DNA of 64,000 nt from Sphingomonadaceae bacterium (GCA_019239915.1 JAFAZF010000072.1:1-64000); one strand, 5' to 3'; shown: positions 55,970 to 64,000, counted from the stretch's first letter. Translations and numbers: made by a program. The notes: generated from the sequence alone by a model not told the origin.

Positions 55970-57004
55970 TCATCTCCGGGGCGGGGAAGGATCATCCTTG
56001 TTCCGGGTCATCGCGAAGATGCCGGTGGCGTTGGCGGGGTCGAAGCGCAAGTCGAGCCGTTCCGTCTCCGGATCGATGGCGCGGGTGATGAACTCGTAGA
56101 AGGAGCCGGGCACGCGCTGCACGCTCTCGCCGCCGTTGGGCAGGAGGAACAGCCGCTCGACCATGTCCGCGCGGAAGGCGGTCTGGCGGACGCGGCCGCT
56201 CGCCGAGACCTCGACCGCGTCCTTGATCGGCCGGCCGAGCGCCTTCTGCTCGCCGGCGAGCGCCTCGACGTCGGGAACGCGATCGGTGGCGTGGTTGAAG
56301 GCGTTGCCCTCGGTCGCAATCCACGCCGCCTCCGCGGACTGCGCCCGCAGCGCGTCGTAATCGCCGAGCGCCGGCGTGTCGTGTTGCCGCCCGAAGGCCG
56401 CGAGCAGCTCGCCGAGGCCGGCCGCGGCGATGGCGGGCGGCGCCGAGCCGTCGCGTGCGAGCGCCGCCAACAGCGCTTCGCCGTCCGCGCCGATCGGATC
56501 GCGCGAGCTGTCGAACACATTGTGCGCCGCCTCGGCGAAGGTGTCGTCGAACCGGTCAACATAGAGTTCGCTCACGAAGAATTGCGGCACCGTTTCGGGA
56601 AAATCGGCGTGGCAGTAGACATGGCCGGTCATCTTGAGCCGCGGCAGCGGATAGCGATCGGCGAGGCGATAGCCGAGCGGCTCGAGCAGCCGCTGGAAGG
56701 CGTCCTGGCCCGGCGGCAGCGCACCGGTCGGCCCATTGCCGAAGCGGATCGTGCGCAGCGCGCCATGATCGAACACCACCCGCTGGCCGCGTTCGCGCAC
56801 GTCGGCGACATAGGCGGCGGCGCTCGGCACGCGCCCGAGGAGGTCGTCGAACAGGCAGATGTTGAGCGCCATGGCGATCGCCGCGCGGGAGGCGCTCGCC
56901 CCGTCTTCGGCCGCGATCGCCGGATCGATCGCCAGCGTGGCGATCGCGCGCGCCGCCGCCGCCTCGCCGAGCCGGGCCGCCACCAGCGTCTCGATCATCG
57001 TCAT
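55970..57004 (-). CDS. DUF1338 / 2-oxoadipate dioxygenase-decarboxylase (HglS-like)
   Basis: 344 residues. The metal and substrate residues of the HglS family are in place: VVFDHGALRTI (His, Arg), the conserved GNAFNHATDRVPD (His) and PGSFYEFITRAID (Glu). HglS converts 2-oxoadipate to D-2-hydroxyglutarate in D-lysine catabolism, using VOC-like chemistry. The ATG at 57004 follows GGAGAGG at 5 bases. No other lysine catabolic gene is near, so its pathway here is open. Confidence 0.88.
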   Translation of the reverse strand: MTMIETLVAARLGEAAAARAIATLAIDPAIAAEDGASASRAAIAMALNICLFDDLLGRVPSAAAYVADVRERGQRVVFDHGALRTIRFGNGPTGALPPGQDAFQRLLEPLGYRLADRYPLPRLKMTGHVYCHADFPETVPQFFVSELYVDRFDDTFAEAAHNVFDSSRDPIGADGEALLAALARDGSAPPAIAAAGLGELLAAFGRQHDTPALGDYDALRAQSAEAAWIATEGNAFNHATDRVPDVEALAGEQKALGRPIKDAVEVSASGRVRQTAFRADMVERLFLLPNGGESVQRVPGSFYEFITRAIDPETERLDLRFDPANATGIFAMTRNKDDPSPPRR

Positions 57005-57242
57005 CGCGCCTCTCCGCGCCGCGTCGTCGCACAGCCGTCTAGAAGTGCCGCTGTCCCGCAACAAGCGCCGAGCCGTTTCTTTACCACGCCCATGCGGTTG
57101 ACGCTGACGCTGCAGCGCGACAAAGCAGCCCGCGAAGCCGGCGCAAGGGGGTGCGCGCGGTATGTCCTCGCACGCATGGCGGCGTCCCTGCCGCGGCGCG
57201 CCGCTCGTCACGGGACGGGCGCAGGTAAAGGAGTCACACGGA

Positions 57243-58253
57243 ATGGCGGTCAAAGTTGCGATAAACGGGTTCGGGCGAATCGGTCGGCTCGTCGCGCGCG
57301 CGATCCTCGCCAAGCCGGAGAGCGGGCTGGAGCTGGTTGCGATCAACGATCTCGCCGATGCGAAGTCGAACGCGCTCCTCTTCAAGCGTGATTCGGTGCA
57401 CGGCCCCTATCCGGGCACTGTCGAGGTCGACGGCAACGACCTGATCATCGACGGCAAGCGCGTCCACGTCTCGGCCGAGCGCGATCCCGCCAACCTGCCG
57501 CACGCCAAGAACGGCATCGACATCGCGCTCGAATGCACCGGCTTCTTCACCGATCGCGAGAGCGCGCAGAAGCATCTCTCGGCGGGCGCCAAGAAGGTGC
57601 TGATCTCGGCGCCGGCCAAGGGCGTCGACCTGACCGTCGTCTACGGCGTCAACCACGACAAGCTCACCGCCGAGCATACGATCGTCTCGAACGCGAGCTG
57701 CACGACCAACTGCTTGGCACCCGTCGCCAAGGTGCTCAACGACGCGATCGGCATCGAGCGCGGCCTGATGACGACCATCCACGCCTACACCAACGACCAG
57801 AAGATCCTCGACCAGATCCACAGCGACCTCCGCCGTGCGCGCGCCGCCGCGATGTCGATGATCCCGACGACGACCGGCGCCGCGCGCGCCGTCGGCGAGG
57901 TGCTGCCGGAGCTCAAGGGCAAGCTCGACGGCTCGGCGATCCGTGTGCCGACGCCGGACGTCTCGATCGTCGACCTGACCTTCACGCCGAAGCGCGACAC
58001 CACGCGCGACGAGGTCAACGCGATCCTCAAGGCGGCGGCCGAAAGCGGTCCGCTGAAGGGCGTGCTCGACTATTCCGACGAGCCTCTGGTCTCGATCGAC
58101 TATCAGCACACTCCGGCGAGCTCGACCGTCGACAGTCTCGAGACGGCGGTGCTCGAAGGCAAGCTCGTCCGCGTGCTAAGCTGGTACGACAACGAATGGG
58201 GCTTCTCGAACCGCATGGTCGACACCGCCTCGGCGATGGCGAAGCTGCTGTAA
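57243..58253 (+). CDS. gap: Glyceraldehyde-3-phosphate dehydrogenase, type I
   Basis: 336 residues. NAD-binding start [19 protein letters not shown]; catalytic [15 protein letters not shown] with active-site Cys; [16 protein letters not shown]; end [24 protein letters not shown] precedes the ATG. A plausible weak -35/-10 (TTGACG, 17 bp, CAAAGC) lies ~130-160 bp upstream. First gene of gap-pgk-VOC-aldolase. Confidence 0.97.
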   Translation: MAVKVAINGFGRIGRLVARAILAKPESGLELVAINDLADAKSNALLFKRDSVHGPYPGTVEVDGNDLIIDGKRVHVSAERDPANLPHAKNGIDIALECTGFFTDRESAQKHLSAGAKKVLISAPAKGVDLTVVYGVNHDKLTAEHTIVSNASCTTNCLAPVAKVLNDAIGIERGLMTTIHAYTNDQKILDQIHSDLRRARAAAMSMIPTTTGAARAVGEVLPELKGKLDGSAIRVPTPDVSIVDLTFTPKRDTTRDEVNAILKAAAESGPLKGVLDYSDEPLVSIDYQHTPASSTVDSLETAVLEGKLVRVLSWYDNEWGFSNRMVDTASAMAKLL

Positions 58254-58272
58254 CGGCGCGCTAAACCATAAC

Positions 58273-58356
58273 CCGTTCGCACTGAGCGCAGTCGAAGTGC
58301 GTGCCGCAAGAGATGCCGCCTGGGGCACGCACTTCGACTTCGCTCAGTGCGAACGG
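58273..58356. repeat. REP-like element, family A, copy 8
   Basis: CCGTTCGCACTGAGCGCAGTCGAAGTGCGTGCC ... GGCACGCACTTCGACTTCGCTCAGTGCGAACGG. Nearly perfect ~33-bp inverted arms. It fills most of the gap-pgk junction, within a glycolytic operon. Confidence 0.8.
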
Positions 58357-58376
58357 TCATTGAAACGGGAGTTCAT

Positions 58377-59588
58377 GTGAGCCGCTTCAAGACGCTCGAC
58401 GACATCGGCGACGTGACCGGCAAGCGCGTGCTCGTGCGCGAGGATCTGAACGTGCCGATGGATGGCGCGCGGGTGACCGACGACACCCGGCTGCGCGCCG
58501 CCGCGCCGACACTGGCCGAGCTTTCCGACAAGGGCGCCAAGGTGCTCGTGCTCGCCCATTTCGGCCGGCCCAAGGGCGAGCGCACGCCCGACATGAGCCT
58601 CGCGCTGGTGACGCAGCCGCTCAGCGCCGTGCTCGGCCGCGAGGTGATCTTCATCGACGATTGCGTCGGCGCCGATGCGGCGCGGGCGATCGACATGCTG
58701 CCGGAGGGCGGCATCGCGATCCTCGAGAACACGCGTTTCCACAAAGGCGAGGAGAAGAACGACGACGCGCTGTGCGACGGCATGGCCGCGCTTGGCGATC
58801 TCTACGTCAACGACGCCTTCTCGGCGGCGCACCGTGCGCATGCTTCGACCGAGGGTCTCGCCCGCAAGCTCCCGGCCTATGCCGGCCGATCGATGCAGAC
58901 CGAGCTCGAGGCGCTGGAGAAGGCGCTGGGCACGCCGGAGCATCCGGTCGCGGCGGTGGTCGGCGGCGCGAAGGTCTCGACCAAGCTCGACGTGCTCAAG
59001 CATCTCGTCGCGCTCGTCGATCACCTGATCATCGGCGGCGGCATGGCCAACACCTTCCTCGCCGCGCGCGGGATCGACGTCGGCAAGTCGCTCTGCGAGC
59101 ATGATCTGAAGGACACCGCGCTCGCGATCCTCGACGCCGCCGACAAAGCTGGCTGCACGGTGCACCTGCCCTATGACGTCGTCGTCGCGAAAGAATTCAG
59201 GGCGAACCCGCCGACGCGCACCGTCAACGTCCACGAGGTCGCGGCGGACGAGATGATCCTCGACGTCGGCCCGGCGGCGGTCGAGGCGCTGGCGGACGCG
59301 CTCAAGACCTGCCGGACGCTGGTCTGGAACGGGCCGATGGGCGCGTTCGAAACGCCACCGTTCGACGCCGCCACTGTTGCGCTGGCGCGCACCGCCGCCG
59401 CACTCACCAAGGAGGGCAGCCTGGTCTCGGTAGCCGGCGGCGGCGACACGGTCGCGGCGCTCAACCAGGCCGGCGTCGCCGACGACTTCACCTTCGTCTC
59501 CACCGCCGGCGGCGCCTTCCTCGAATGGATGGAAGGCAAGGAGCTGCCCGGCGTCGCCGCGCTTTCCAAGAGCGTGGGCAACGGCTGA
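58377..59588 (+). CDS. pgk: Phosphoglycerate kinase
   Basis: 403 residues. [39 protein letters not shown], the substrate loop, [15 protein letters not shown], and the hinge/ATP end [14 protein letters not shown] and [13 protein letters not shown]. The start is GTG 58377 with GGGAG 6 bases upstream; an ATG two bases earlier is out of frame and hits a stop at once. Start context lies right beside the family A repeat. Confidence 0.97.
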   Translation: MSRFKTLDDIGDVTGKRVLVREDLNVPMDGARVTDDTRLRAAAPTLAELSDKGAKVLVLAHFGRPKGERTPDMSLALVTQPLSAVLGREVIFIDDCVGADAARAIDMLPEGGIAILENTRFHKGEEKNDDALCDGMAALGDLYVNDAFSAAHRAHASTEGLARKLPAYAGRSMQTELEALEKALGTPEHPVAAVVGGAKVSTKLDVLKHLVALVDHLIIGGGMANTFLAARGIDVGKSLCEHDLKDTALAILDAADKAGCTVHLPYDVVVAKEFRANPPTRTVNVHEVAADEMILDVGPAAVEALADALKTCRTLVWNGPMGAFETPPFDAATVALARTAAALTKEGSLVSVAGGGDTVAALNQAGVADDFTFVSTAGGAFLEWMEGKELPGVAALSKSVGNG

Positions 59589-59592
59589 GGCG

Positions 59593-60018
59593 ATGATCAC
59601 CATCCGCTCCATCGATCATGTCGTGCTGCGCGTGGTCGATCTCGATCGGATGGCGCGCTTCTACGAGGACGTGCTCGGCGCGCGGCTCGAGAAGCATCAG
59701 CAGGAGCTCGGCCTCTACCAGATGCGGATCGGCGATGCGCTGATCGACCTGATCCCGGTCTCGGGCGTGCTCGGCAAGGTCGGCGGCGCGGCGCCCGGCA
59801 AGGAAGGCCGCAACGTCGACCATGTCTGCTTCCGCGTGCTGCCGTGGGACGGCGACGCGATCGTCATGGAATTGCAGCGCCACGGCATCAAGGCGCAGAT
59901 CGTCTCGCGCTACGGCGCGGACGGCGACGGGCCATCCATCTATATCGACGATCCCGAAGGCAACACGATCGAGCTCAAGGGGCCGCCCTGGGCGCCGGCG
60001 CCGGGGCGCAAACGCTAG
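59593..60018 (+). CDS. VOC family (glyoxalase-like) protein
   Basis: 141 residues. IDHVVLRVVDLDRMARFYEDVLG and IYIDDPEGNTIELKG delimit two VOC half-domains; VDHVCFRVLPWDGDAIVMELQRHG starts the second. Metal ligands His8, Glu (IELKG) and the second-half His are present, so a metal-dependent reaction is plausible. Lies 4 bp after pgk inside the glycolytic run, suggesting a methylglyoxal or triose-phosphate side-product role, which is inference. Confidence 0.9.
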   Translation: MITIRSIDHVVLRVVDLDRMARFYEDVLGARLEKHQQELGLYQMRIGDALIDLIPVSGVLGKVGGAAPGKEGRNVDHVCFRVLPWDGDAIVMELQRHGIKAQIVSRYGADGDGPSIYIDDPEGNTIELKGPPWAPAPGRKR

Positions 60019-60049
60019 ACCTTTCAACCGCAATCACGAAGCTGGGGAC

Positions 60050-60967
60050 ATGCAGGCGATGACCGATCCGACGATGACGGCCAAGATGACTGGGCAGATG
60101 GCGAGCGGGAAGGGCTTCATCGCCGCGCTCGACCAGTCCGGCGGCTCCACGCCCAAGGCGCTCAAGGGCTACGGCATCGAGGCCGACGCTTTCTCGAACG
60201 ACGACGAGATGTTCGCGTTGATCCACGAGATGCGGGTGCGCATCATCACCTCGCCCGCCTTCACCGGCGACAAGGTGATCGGCGCGATCCTGTTCGAGCG
60301 GACGATGGACGGCCAGGCCGATGGCAAGCCGGTGCCGCAGGTGCTCAGGGATCGCGGCGTCGTGCCCTTCATCAAGATCGACAAGGGGCTCGAGGACGAG
60401 AAGGACGGCGTGCAGCTGATGAAGCCGCTGACCGGCGTCGATGCGCTGCTCTCCCGCGCCGCTGGCCTCGGCGTGTTCGGCACCAAGGAGCGCTCGGTGA
60501 TCAACCTCGCGAACCCCGCGGGCATCGCGGCGGTGGTGAAGCAGCAGTTCGAGGTCGGCCAGCAGGTCCTCGCGGCCGGGCTCGTCCCGATCATCGAGCC
60601 CGAGGTCAACATCAAGAGCCCCGAGCGGGCGCAGGCCGACCGGATCCTGCTCGACGAGCTCGTCAAGGCGCTCGACGCGATGCCGGGCGACGACAAGGTG
60701 ATGCTCAAGCTCTCGTTGCCCGCCAAGGAAGGCTTGTTCCAGCCGCTCGTCGATCACCCCCGCGTGCTGCGCGTCGTGGCGCTGTCGGGCGGCTTCAAGC
60801 GCCCCGAGGCGTGCGTCGAGCTCGCCCGCAACCCCGGCATCATCGCGAGCTTCAGCCGCGCGCTGCTCGAGGACCTGCGCTTCCAGATGAGCGACGCCGA
60901 GTTCGACAGGGCGCTGGGCGAGGCGATCGACGAGATCTACGACGCGTCGGTGAACAAGAAGGGGTGA
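60050..60967 (+). CDS. Fructose-bisphosphate aldolase class I (short bacterial type)
   Basis: 305 residues. GKGFIAALDQSGGSTPKALKGYGI start, GAILFERTMDG, PFIKIDKGLEDEKDGVQLMKPL, LVPIIEPEVNIKS and VMLKLSLPAKE (Schiff-base Lys region) match the short class I aldolases found in staphylococci and some proteobacteria. Interconverts fructose-1,6-bisphosphate with triose phosphates. Start may be ATG 60050 or 60059. Confidence 0.93.
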   Translation: MQAMTDPTMTAKMTGQMASGKGFIAALDQSGGSTPKALKGYGIEADAFSNDDEMFALIHEMRVRIITSPAFTGDKVIGAILFERTMDGQADGKPVPQVLRDRGVVPFIKIDKGLEDEKDGVQLMKPLTGVDALLSRAAGLGVFGTKERSVINLANPAGIAAVVKQQFEVGQQVLAAGLVPIIEPEVNIKSPERAQADRILLDELVKALDAMPGDDKVMLKLSLPAKEGLFQPLVDHPRVLRVVALSGGFKRPEACVELARNPGIIASFSRALLEDLRFQMSDAEFDRALGEAIDEIYDASVNKKG

Positions 60968-60969
60968 GC

Positions 60970-61638
60970 ATGGCGACCGAGCGTGAAGCCGCTGTCGACG
61001 ACTATATCGTCGAGCGGCTGATCGGCGAGGACGAAGCGGTGGCGGCGGCGCTGGCGGCGAACGTCGCCGCCGGCCTGCCGCCGATCGAAGTCTCGATCGC
61101 CCAAGGGCGGATGCTCCAGCTCTACGCGCGAATGATCGGCGCGCGGCGCATCCTCGAGGTCGGCACGCTCGGCGGCGTCTCGACGATCTTCCTCGCCCGC
61201 GCGCTGCCCGAGGGTGGGCGGCTGATCAGCTGCGAGATCAACCCGAAGCATGCCGAGGTCGCGCGCGGCAACGTCGCCAATGCCGGTCTTGCCGACAAGG
61301 TCGACATTCGCGTCGGGCCGGCGATCGACACGCTGGGCGCGATGCTGACCACGCAGGAGGCGGCGTTCGACCTCGTCTTCATCGACGCCGACAAGCAGAG
61401 CAATCCCGATTACGTCCGCGCCGCGCTGCACCTCGCGCATCCCGGCACGATCATCATCGTCGACAACGTCATCCGCCAGGGCGGCGTGATCGAGGAGGCC
61501 AGCAGCGATCCGATGATCCTCGGCACCCGCGCGCTGTTCGATCTCGTCCACGCCGAGAAGAAGCTCACCGCCACCGCGATCCAGACCGTCGGCGCCAAGC
61601 ATTGGGATGGATTCCTGATCGCGATCGTCGAGGGCTGA
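60970..61638 (+). CDS. O-methyltransferase (CCoAOMT-like)
   Basis: 222 residues. SAM motif ARRILEVGTLGGVSTIFLARALP; LISCEINPKHAEVARGNVANAGL; metal-binding Asp in FDLVFIDADKQSNPDYV and DNVIRQGGVIE. This is the small-molecule O-methyltransferase family (catechol or caffeoyl-CoA type); substrate unknown. It starts 2 bp after the aldolase stop. A repeat cluster follows. Confidence 0.92.
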   Translation: MATEREAAVDDYIVERLIGEDEAVAAALAANVAAGLPPIEVSIAQGRMLQLYARMIGARRILEVGTLGGVSTIFLARALPEGGRLISCEINPKHAEVARGNVANAGLADKVDIRVGPAIDTLGAMLTTQEAAFDLVFIDADKQSNPDYVRAALHLAHPGTIIIVDNVIRQGGVIEEASSDPMILGTRALFDLVHAEKKLTATAIQTVGAKHWDGFLIAIVEG

Positions 61639-61646
61639 CCGGTGCC

Positions 61647-61723
61647 GTGCTCCGGCGAAGGCCGGAGCGCCGGAGAATGGAGTGCGACGCTCGCCGCCAA
61701 CGCTCCGCCCTTCGCCGGAGCAC
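61647..61723. repeat. REP-like element, family D, copy 2
   Basis: GTGCTCCGGCGAAGGCCGGAGCGCCGGAG ... CTCCGCCCTTCGCCGGAGCAC: inverted arms with GTGCTCCGGCGAAG at both ends. Related to 22898-22975. Directly after the methyltransferase gene. Confidence 0.75.
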
Positions 61724-61746
61724 AAGGGCCTTTCGCAGCCCGACCG

Positions 61747-61824
61747 TTCTCCTGCGAAAGCAGGAGCCCTGGCGCTTCGGATGCAATGCTCGCCGCTGGA
61801 AGCTCCTGCTTTCGCAGGAGCACC
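61747..61824. repeat. REP-like element, family E
   Basis: TCTCCTGCGAAAGCAGGAGCC ... AGCTCCTGCTTTCGCAGGAGCA. Each arm is a palindrome (CTCCTGC-GAAA-GCAGGAG) and the pair is inverted around ~38 bp. Placed just past the proposed 3' end of the non-coding RNA, so it may end that transcript. Confidence 0.75.
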
Positions 61825-61859
61825 GCGTTCGTGCGGATCCGTCGGGCAGTAACTGGACG

Positions 61860-62237
61860 CGGCGAAGCGTGTTGGATTTGCGCGCGCACCGATCCCGTAG
61901 CTCAGCTCCGGGCGGGAGAAACGGCCGGCGCCCCTCGCGTGCCTCGCGGCCTTCGGGGCTTTGCCGGTGTCTCAGTTTACCGGCGAGAGCACCTCGCCCA
62001 TTTCCGCGGGCGCGTCGGGCCGGCGGGGGGAACTGGCTCGTTGTGGCGGACGCCGCGGGCCATGCCGTTTTGGGCACGAGCATGGAAGCCTGGCGCTGGC
62101 ATGGTTGAACTTACGTTGCGTCAGGGTTCGAACCCCGAAGGCCCTGGCGCGCCGGCCGTCCGGACGATCGCGACGCGAGTGCACCGCGTCGTCCCATCCC
62201 GCCGCGTGTCGGCCTCTCGTCAGGAGCCTCGCGCGAC
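61860..62237 (-). ncRNA. Candidate structured non-coding RNA
   Basis: A ~380-bp stretch without a credible reading frame, downstream of a near-consensus minus-strand promoter. It can form several strong stems on that strand: CGACGCG/CGCGTCG, CCATGCC/GGCATGG, GCCGGT/ACCGGC with an A-rich loop, and CGGGG-TTCGAA-CCCTG resembling a T-arm. Length and GC-rich packing suit a stable RNA. I could not match it to RNase P RNA, 4.5S RNA, 6S RNA or a normal tmRNA tag; a permuted two-piece tmRNA was considered but no ANDN-type tag codons were found. The 3' end is a guess. Confidence 0.35.
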
Positions 62238-62244
62238 GGCGGGG

Positions 62245-62273
62245 CTTGTAGCGGAACGAGGGCGAAATGTCAA
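62245..62273 (-). promoter_or_regulatory. Near-consensus sigma-70 promoter, minus strand
   Basis: On the minus strand: perfect -35 TTGACA (62273-62268), 17-bp spacer, -10 TACAAG (62250-62245), then a GC-rich CCCCGCCG discriminator as in stable-RNA promoters. The start would be near 62237-62240. No minus-strand gene begins within the next ~600 bp, which argues for an RNA gene downstream. Confidence 0.6.
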
Positions 62274-62355
62274 GGATGTTCTTGGTATGTTCGGACGCGT
62301 CGGGTGTCATCTTATGGTGGATTGCTGCCGTTGCGCCGGGCCGACGCATTGCGCA

Positions 62356-62411
62356 TCCTCCCCATCGCAGATGGGGAGGGGGACCATCCGCGCAGCGGAT
62401 GGTGGAGGGGA
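62356..62411. repeat. REP-like pair, family F, left of second DUF559 gene
   Basis: Hairpin 1 CCTCCCCATCGCAGATGGGGAGG followed by hairpin 2 GACCATCCGCGCAGCGGATGGT, then GGAGGGG. The last bases supply the purine-rich ribosome site right before the DUF559 ATG. The matching right element has the same two hairpin types in reverse order. Confidence 0.82.
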
Positions 62412-62825
62412 ATGGCGGAGCGCTCGACCGTCCTGAAAGCGCGTGGCCTACGGCGCGCGATGACGAAACCGGAACTGGCGCTCTGGGATAGGCTGCGGAA
62501 ACGCCCGGCAGGCATCAAGTTTAGACGCCAGCATCCTGTCGGACCGTTCGTGCTGGATTTCTATTGCCCCGCAACGCGGGTCGCGATCGAAGTCGATGGT
62601 GTGACCCATGAGATGGGCGGCAATCCGGCACGGGACGCGCGGCGCGACCAATGGCTTGCGAGCCGAGGGATCGCCGTGCTTCGGCTCAGCGCGCGCGATG
62701 TGCTTGGCGATCTCGAGGCCATCCTCGGCGCGATCATCCGGCGCTGCGCGCCGCCCCTGCACCAGCCTGCGGCTGGTCCCCCTCCCCATGCTGCGCATGG
62801 GGGAGGACTGAACGACCGCTCTTGA
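62412..62825 (+). CDS. DUF559 (VSR-like endonuclease fold) protein, second copy
   Basis: About 137 residues. AMTKPELALWDRLRKRPAGIKFRRQHPVGPFVLDFYCPATRVAIEVDGVTHEMG ... GIAVLRLSARDVLGDLEAIL: all DUF559 landmarks, including FRRQHP, DF-C and the EVDG-x-x-H site. It is only distantly similar to the 44.8-kb copy, so not a recent duplicate. ATG 62412 follows GGAGGGG from the left repeat; an upstream ATG at 62304 would translate that repeat. The C-terminal ~22 residues (HQPAAGPPPHAAHGGG...) are translated repeat. Function unknown; related folds nick or repair DNA. Confidence 0.82.
   Translation: MAERSTVLKARGLRRAMTKPELALWDRLRKRPAGIKFRRQHPVGPFVLDFYCPATRVAIEVDGVTHEMGGNPARDARRDQWLASRGIAVLRLSARDVLGDLEAILGAIIRRCAPPLHQPAAGPPPHAAHGGGLNDRS
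62760..62807. repeat. REP-like pair, family F, right of second DUF559 gene
   Basis: CACCAGCCTGCGGCTGGT followed by CCTCCCCATGCTGCGCATGGGGGAGG. The order of hairpin types is opposite to the left element, so the two flank the gene as an inverted set. It lies within the 3' end of the reading frame. Confidence 0.8.
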
Positions 62826-62860
62826 GCGAAAGCTGTCATGGCCCGGCGGGTTCCGGCGCC

Positions 62861-63625
62861 TCAAGGCAGCGCCCGGCGCACCATGGCCTTCAGCGTCAGC
62901 GCGTCCTCCACCGCGTGGCCTTCGGCATCGTTGTTGAAATAGGCCCAGACGTCGCGGCCGCCCCGCGCCTGATCAACCATCCAGTCGGTCCACTCCAGCA
63001 GCCGTTCGTCGGAATAGCGGCCCCAATATTTGCCCTCGCCGCCGTGGAACCGGACATAGGCGATCGGGCCGACCGCGATCCGTTCGGTGGCCGAACCCGG
63101 CATGTCGTGCGCGCAAAAGGAGGCGCCGTATCGTTCGAGCAGCGCCAGCGTCTCGGGCGTGAGCCAGCTCGTGTCGCGGAACTCGAAGACGTGCGTCAGG
63201 TCGTTCGGCAGCAGCAGGAGGAAGCTTTCCAGCCGCTCGAGATTGATGCGGAAGCGCGGCGGCAGCTGGTAGAGGATCGGCCCGAGCCGATCGCCGAGAT
63301 GCCGCACCGGCGCCATCATCCGCGCCACCGGCTCGGCGCAATCCTTGAGCTTCTTCGCTTGCGTCAGGAAGCGGTTGGCCTTGACCGCGAAGCGGAAGCC
63401 CGCCGGCGCCTGCGCGGCCCACGCGTCGAACGTCTCGGCCTTCGGTAGCCGGTAGAAGCTGTTGTTGAGCTCGACCGTGTCGAAGGTCTCGGCATAATGC
63501 GCGAACCAGCGCTTGACGGGCAGGCGCGCGGGGTAGAAGCGGCCGCGCCAATGGCGGTAGATCCAGCCGGAGCAGCCGATGCGGATCGTGCCGGCGCGCT
63601 CCGGCCGGCTGATGGAAGACGGCAT
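62861..63625 (-). CDS. DUF72 family protein
   Basis: 254 residues, TIM-barrel. IRIGCSGWIYRHWRGRFYP, YAETFDTVELNNSFYRLPKAETF, FRFAVKANRFLTQAKKL, LGPILYQLPPRFRINLERLESFL and YVRFHGGEGKYWGRYSDERLLEW, WAYFNNDAEGHAVEDAL are all DUF72 hallmarks. Widely conserved; the exact role is unclear (structural similarity to endonuclease IV-type barrels has been noted). Its ATG shares the bases CATG with the divergent thiE ATG. Confidence 0.92.
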   Translation of the reverse strand: MPSSISRPERAGTIRIGCSGWIYRHWRGRFYPARLPVKRWFAHYAETFDTVELNNSFYRLPKAETFDAWAAQAPAGFRFAVKANRFLTQAKKLKDCAEPVARMMAPVRHLGDRLGPILYQLPPRFRINLERLESFLLLLPNDLTHVFEFRDTSWLTPETLALLERYGASFCAHDMPGSATERIAVGPIAYVRFHGGEGKYWGRYSDERLLEWTDWMVDQARGGRDVWAYFNNDAEGHAVEDALTLKAMVRRALP

Positions 63626-64000
63626 GCAAGGCCCTGACGAATTGCCCGAACTCGACGACGAGAACGCGCTCGATCCCGATTTCGCCCAGCGCTTCGAGCG
63701 CCAGCCGCGGCCGCCCTGCCAGCTCTATTTGATCTCGCCGCCGGCGATCGACGCGGGCTTCGCGAGCCGCCTCGCCGCGGCGCTTGATGCCGGGCCGGTG
63801 GCGGCGTTCCAGCTGCGGCTCAAGGGCATGAACGAGCATGACGTTGCCAAGCGCGCCGAGCCGCTGCTGCGCGTTTGCCGCGACCGCGAGATCGCGTTCA
63901 TCGTCAACGACAGCATGAGCCTCGCCAAGCGGCTCGGCGCCGACGGCGTCCATCTCGGGCAGGAGGATGGCGACCCGCGCGAGGCGCGCGCGCTGCTCGG
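63624..64000 (+). CDS. thiE: Thiamine-phosphate synthase (partial, runs off right edge)
   Basis: The first ~125 codons are visible. After a ~30-residue acidic N-terminal extension (ELPELDDENALDPDFAQRF) the ThiE barrel begins: QLYLISPPAI, AAFQLRLKGM with the pyrophosphate-binding region, and FIVNDSMSLAKRLGADGVHLGQEDGD, the classic ND...GADGVHLGQED signature. Joins hydroxymethylpyrimidine and thiazole phosphates. An ATG at 63612 would add four residues. In sphingomonads it commonly follows the aldolase gene; here four elements intervene. Confidence 0.88.
   Translation, partial: MQGPDELPELDDENALDPDFAQRFERQPRPPCQLYLISPPAIDAGFASRLAAALDAGPVAAFQLRLKGMNEHDVAKRAEPLLRVCRDREIAFIVNDSMSLAKRLGADGVHLGQEDGDPREARALL

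Noticed and set aside
55802-57391. 529-codon plus-strand frame antisense to the DUF1338 gene
   Set aside because: No domain signal; the HglS-type active-site residues are on the minus strand.
61893-62140. tRNA-like motifs GTAGCTCAG (about 61895) and GGTTCGAACCCC (about 62128) on the plus strand
   Set aside because: The acceptor and D stems do not pair and the T stem has only three matched pairs, so no cloverleaf forms. Kept only as support for a structured RNA on the minus strand.

Overview
The window reads as a GC-rich alphaproteobacterial chromosome, most likely Sphingomonas or a close relative in the Sphingomonadales. The basis is gene content and order (yebC-ruvC-ruvA, ybgC-tolQRAB-pal, phoH-ybeY-CBS protein, lepB-rnc-era, gap-pgk-class I aldolase-thiE, lpoA-like/rsmI/yraN/gshB, DUF484-xerC), codon bias, and the abundance of short palindromic intergenic repeats. 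Almost all of it is ordinary housekeeping chromosome. No prophage, insertion sequence, CRISPR array, rRNA or convincing tRNA was seen.

Layout. 0-5 kb: 3' end of galE, a hybrid sensor kinase whose receiver domain is frameshifted, an acyl-CoA dehydrogenase, a stand-alone lipoyl-domain protein with a CitE-like lyase. 5-16 kb: M1 aminopeptidase, lapA-like/pyrF, a histidine-rich exported protein, radA, a dienelactone hydrolase, an AEC transporter, a PQQ-type sugar dehydrogenase. 15-20 kb: phoH-ybeY-CBS operon with a low-GC exported orphan wedged between phoH and ybeY, an ATP-grasp protein, a Nudix hydrolase. 20-29 kb: M28 peptidase, purU, lepB-rnc-era, glutathione reductase, acetyl-CoA synthetase. 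29-44 kb: DUF484-xerC, DEAD-box helicase, CorA-type transporter, the gshB-yraN-rsmI cluster divergent from an LpoA-like lipoprotein, two glycosyltransferase-type membrane proteins, pyruvate kinase, DUF1244 and DUF2312 proteins. 44-55 kb: yebC, a DUF559 nuclease-like gene, ruvC, ruvA, a GT22-like gene on the other strand, ruvB, then the complete ybgC-tolQ-tolR-tolA-tolB-pal envelope operon. 55-64 kb: a decayed patch with an alcohol dehydrogenase remnant, DUF1338 oxygenase, gap-pgk-VOC-aldolase-methyltransferase, a repeat-rich non-coding stretch, a second DUF559 gene, DUF72 and the start of thiE.

The most unusual feature is the repeat landscape. At least five families of small palindromic, REP-like elements lie in gene gaps. 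Two separate genes for DUF559 proteins (VSR-like endonuclease fold) are each bracketed by paired palindromes of a different family. Both reading frames run into the flanking repeats, and the repeats appear to supply the ribosome binding sites. This resembles the way REP-associated transposases sit among REP sequences and is my leading candidate for a little-described system. A second candidate is a structured non-coding stretch at 61.86-62.24 kb behind a near-consensus sigma-70 promoter on the minus strand.

All family names are recognised by eye from motifs; no database search was run.
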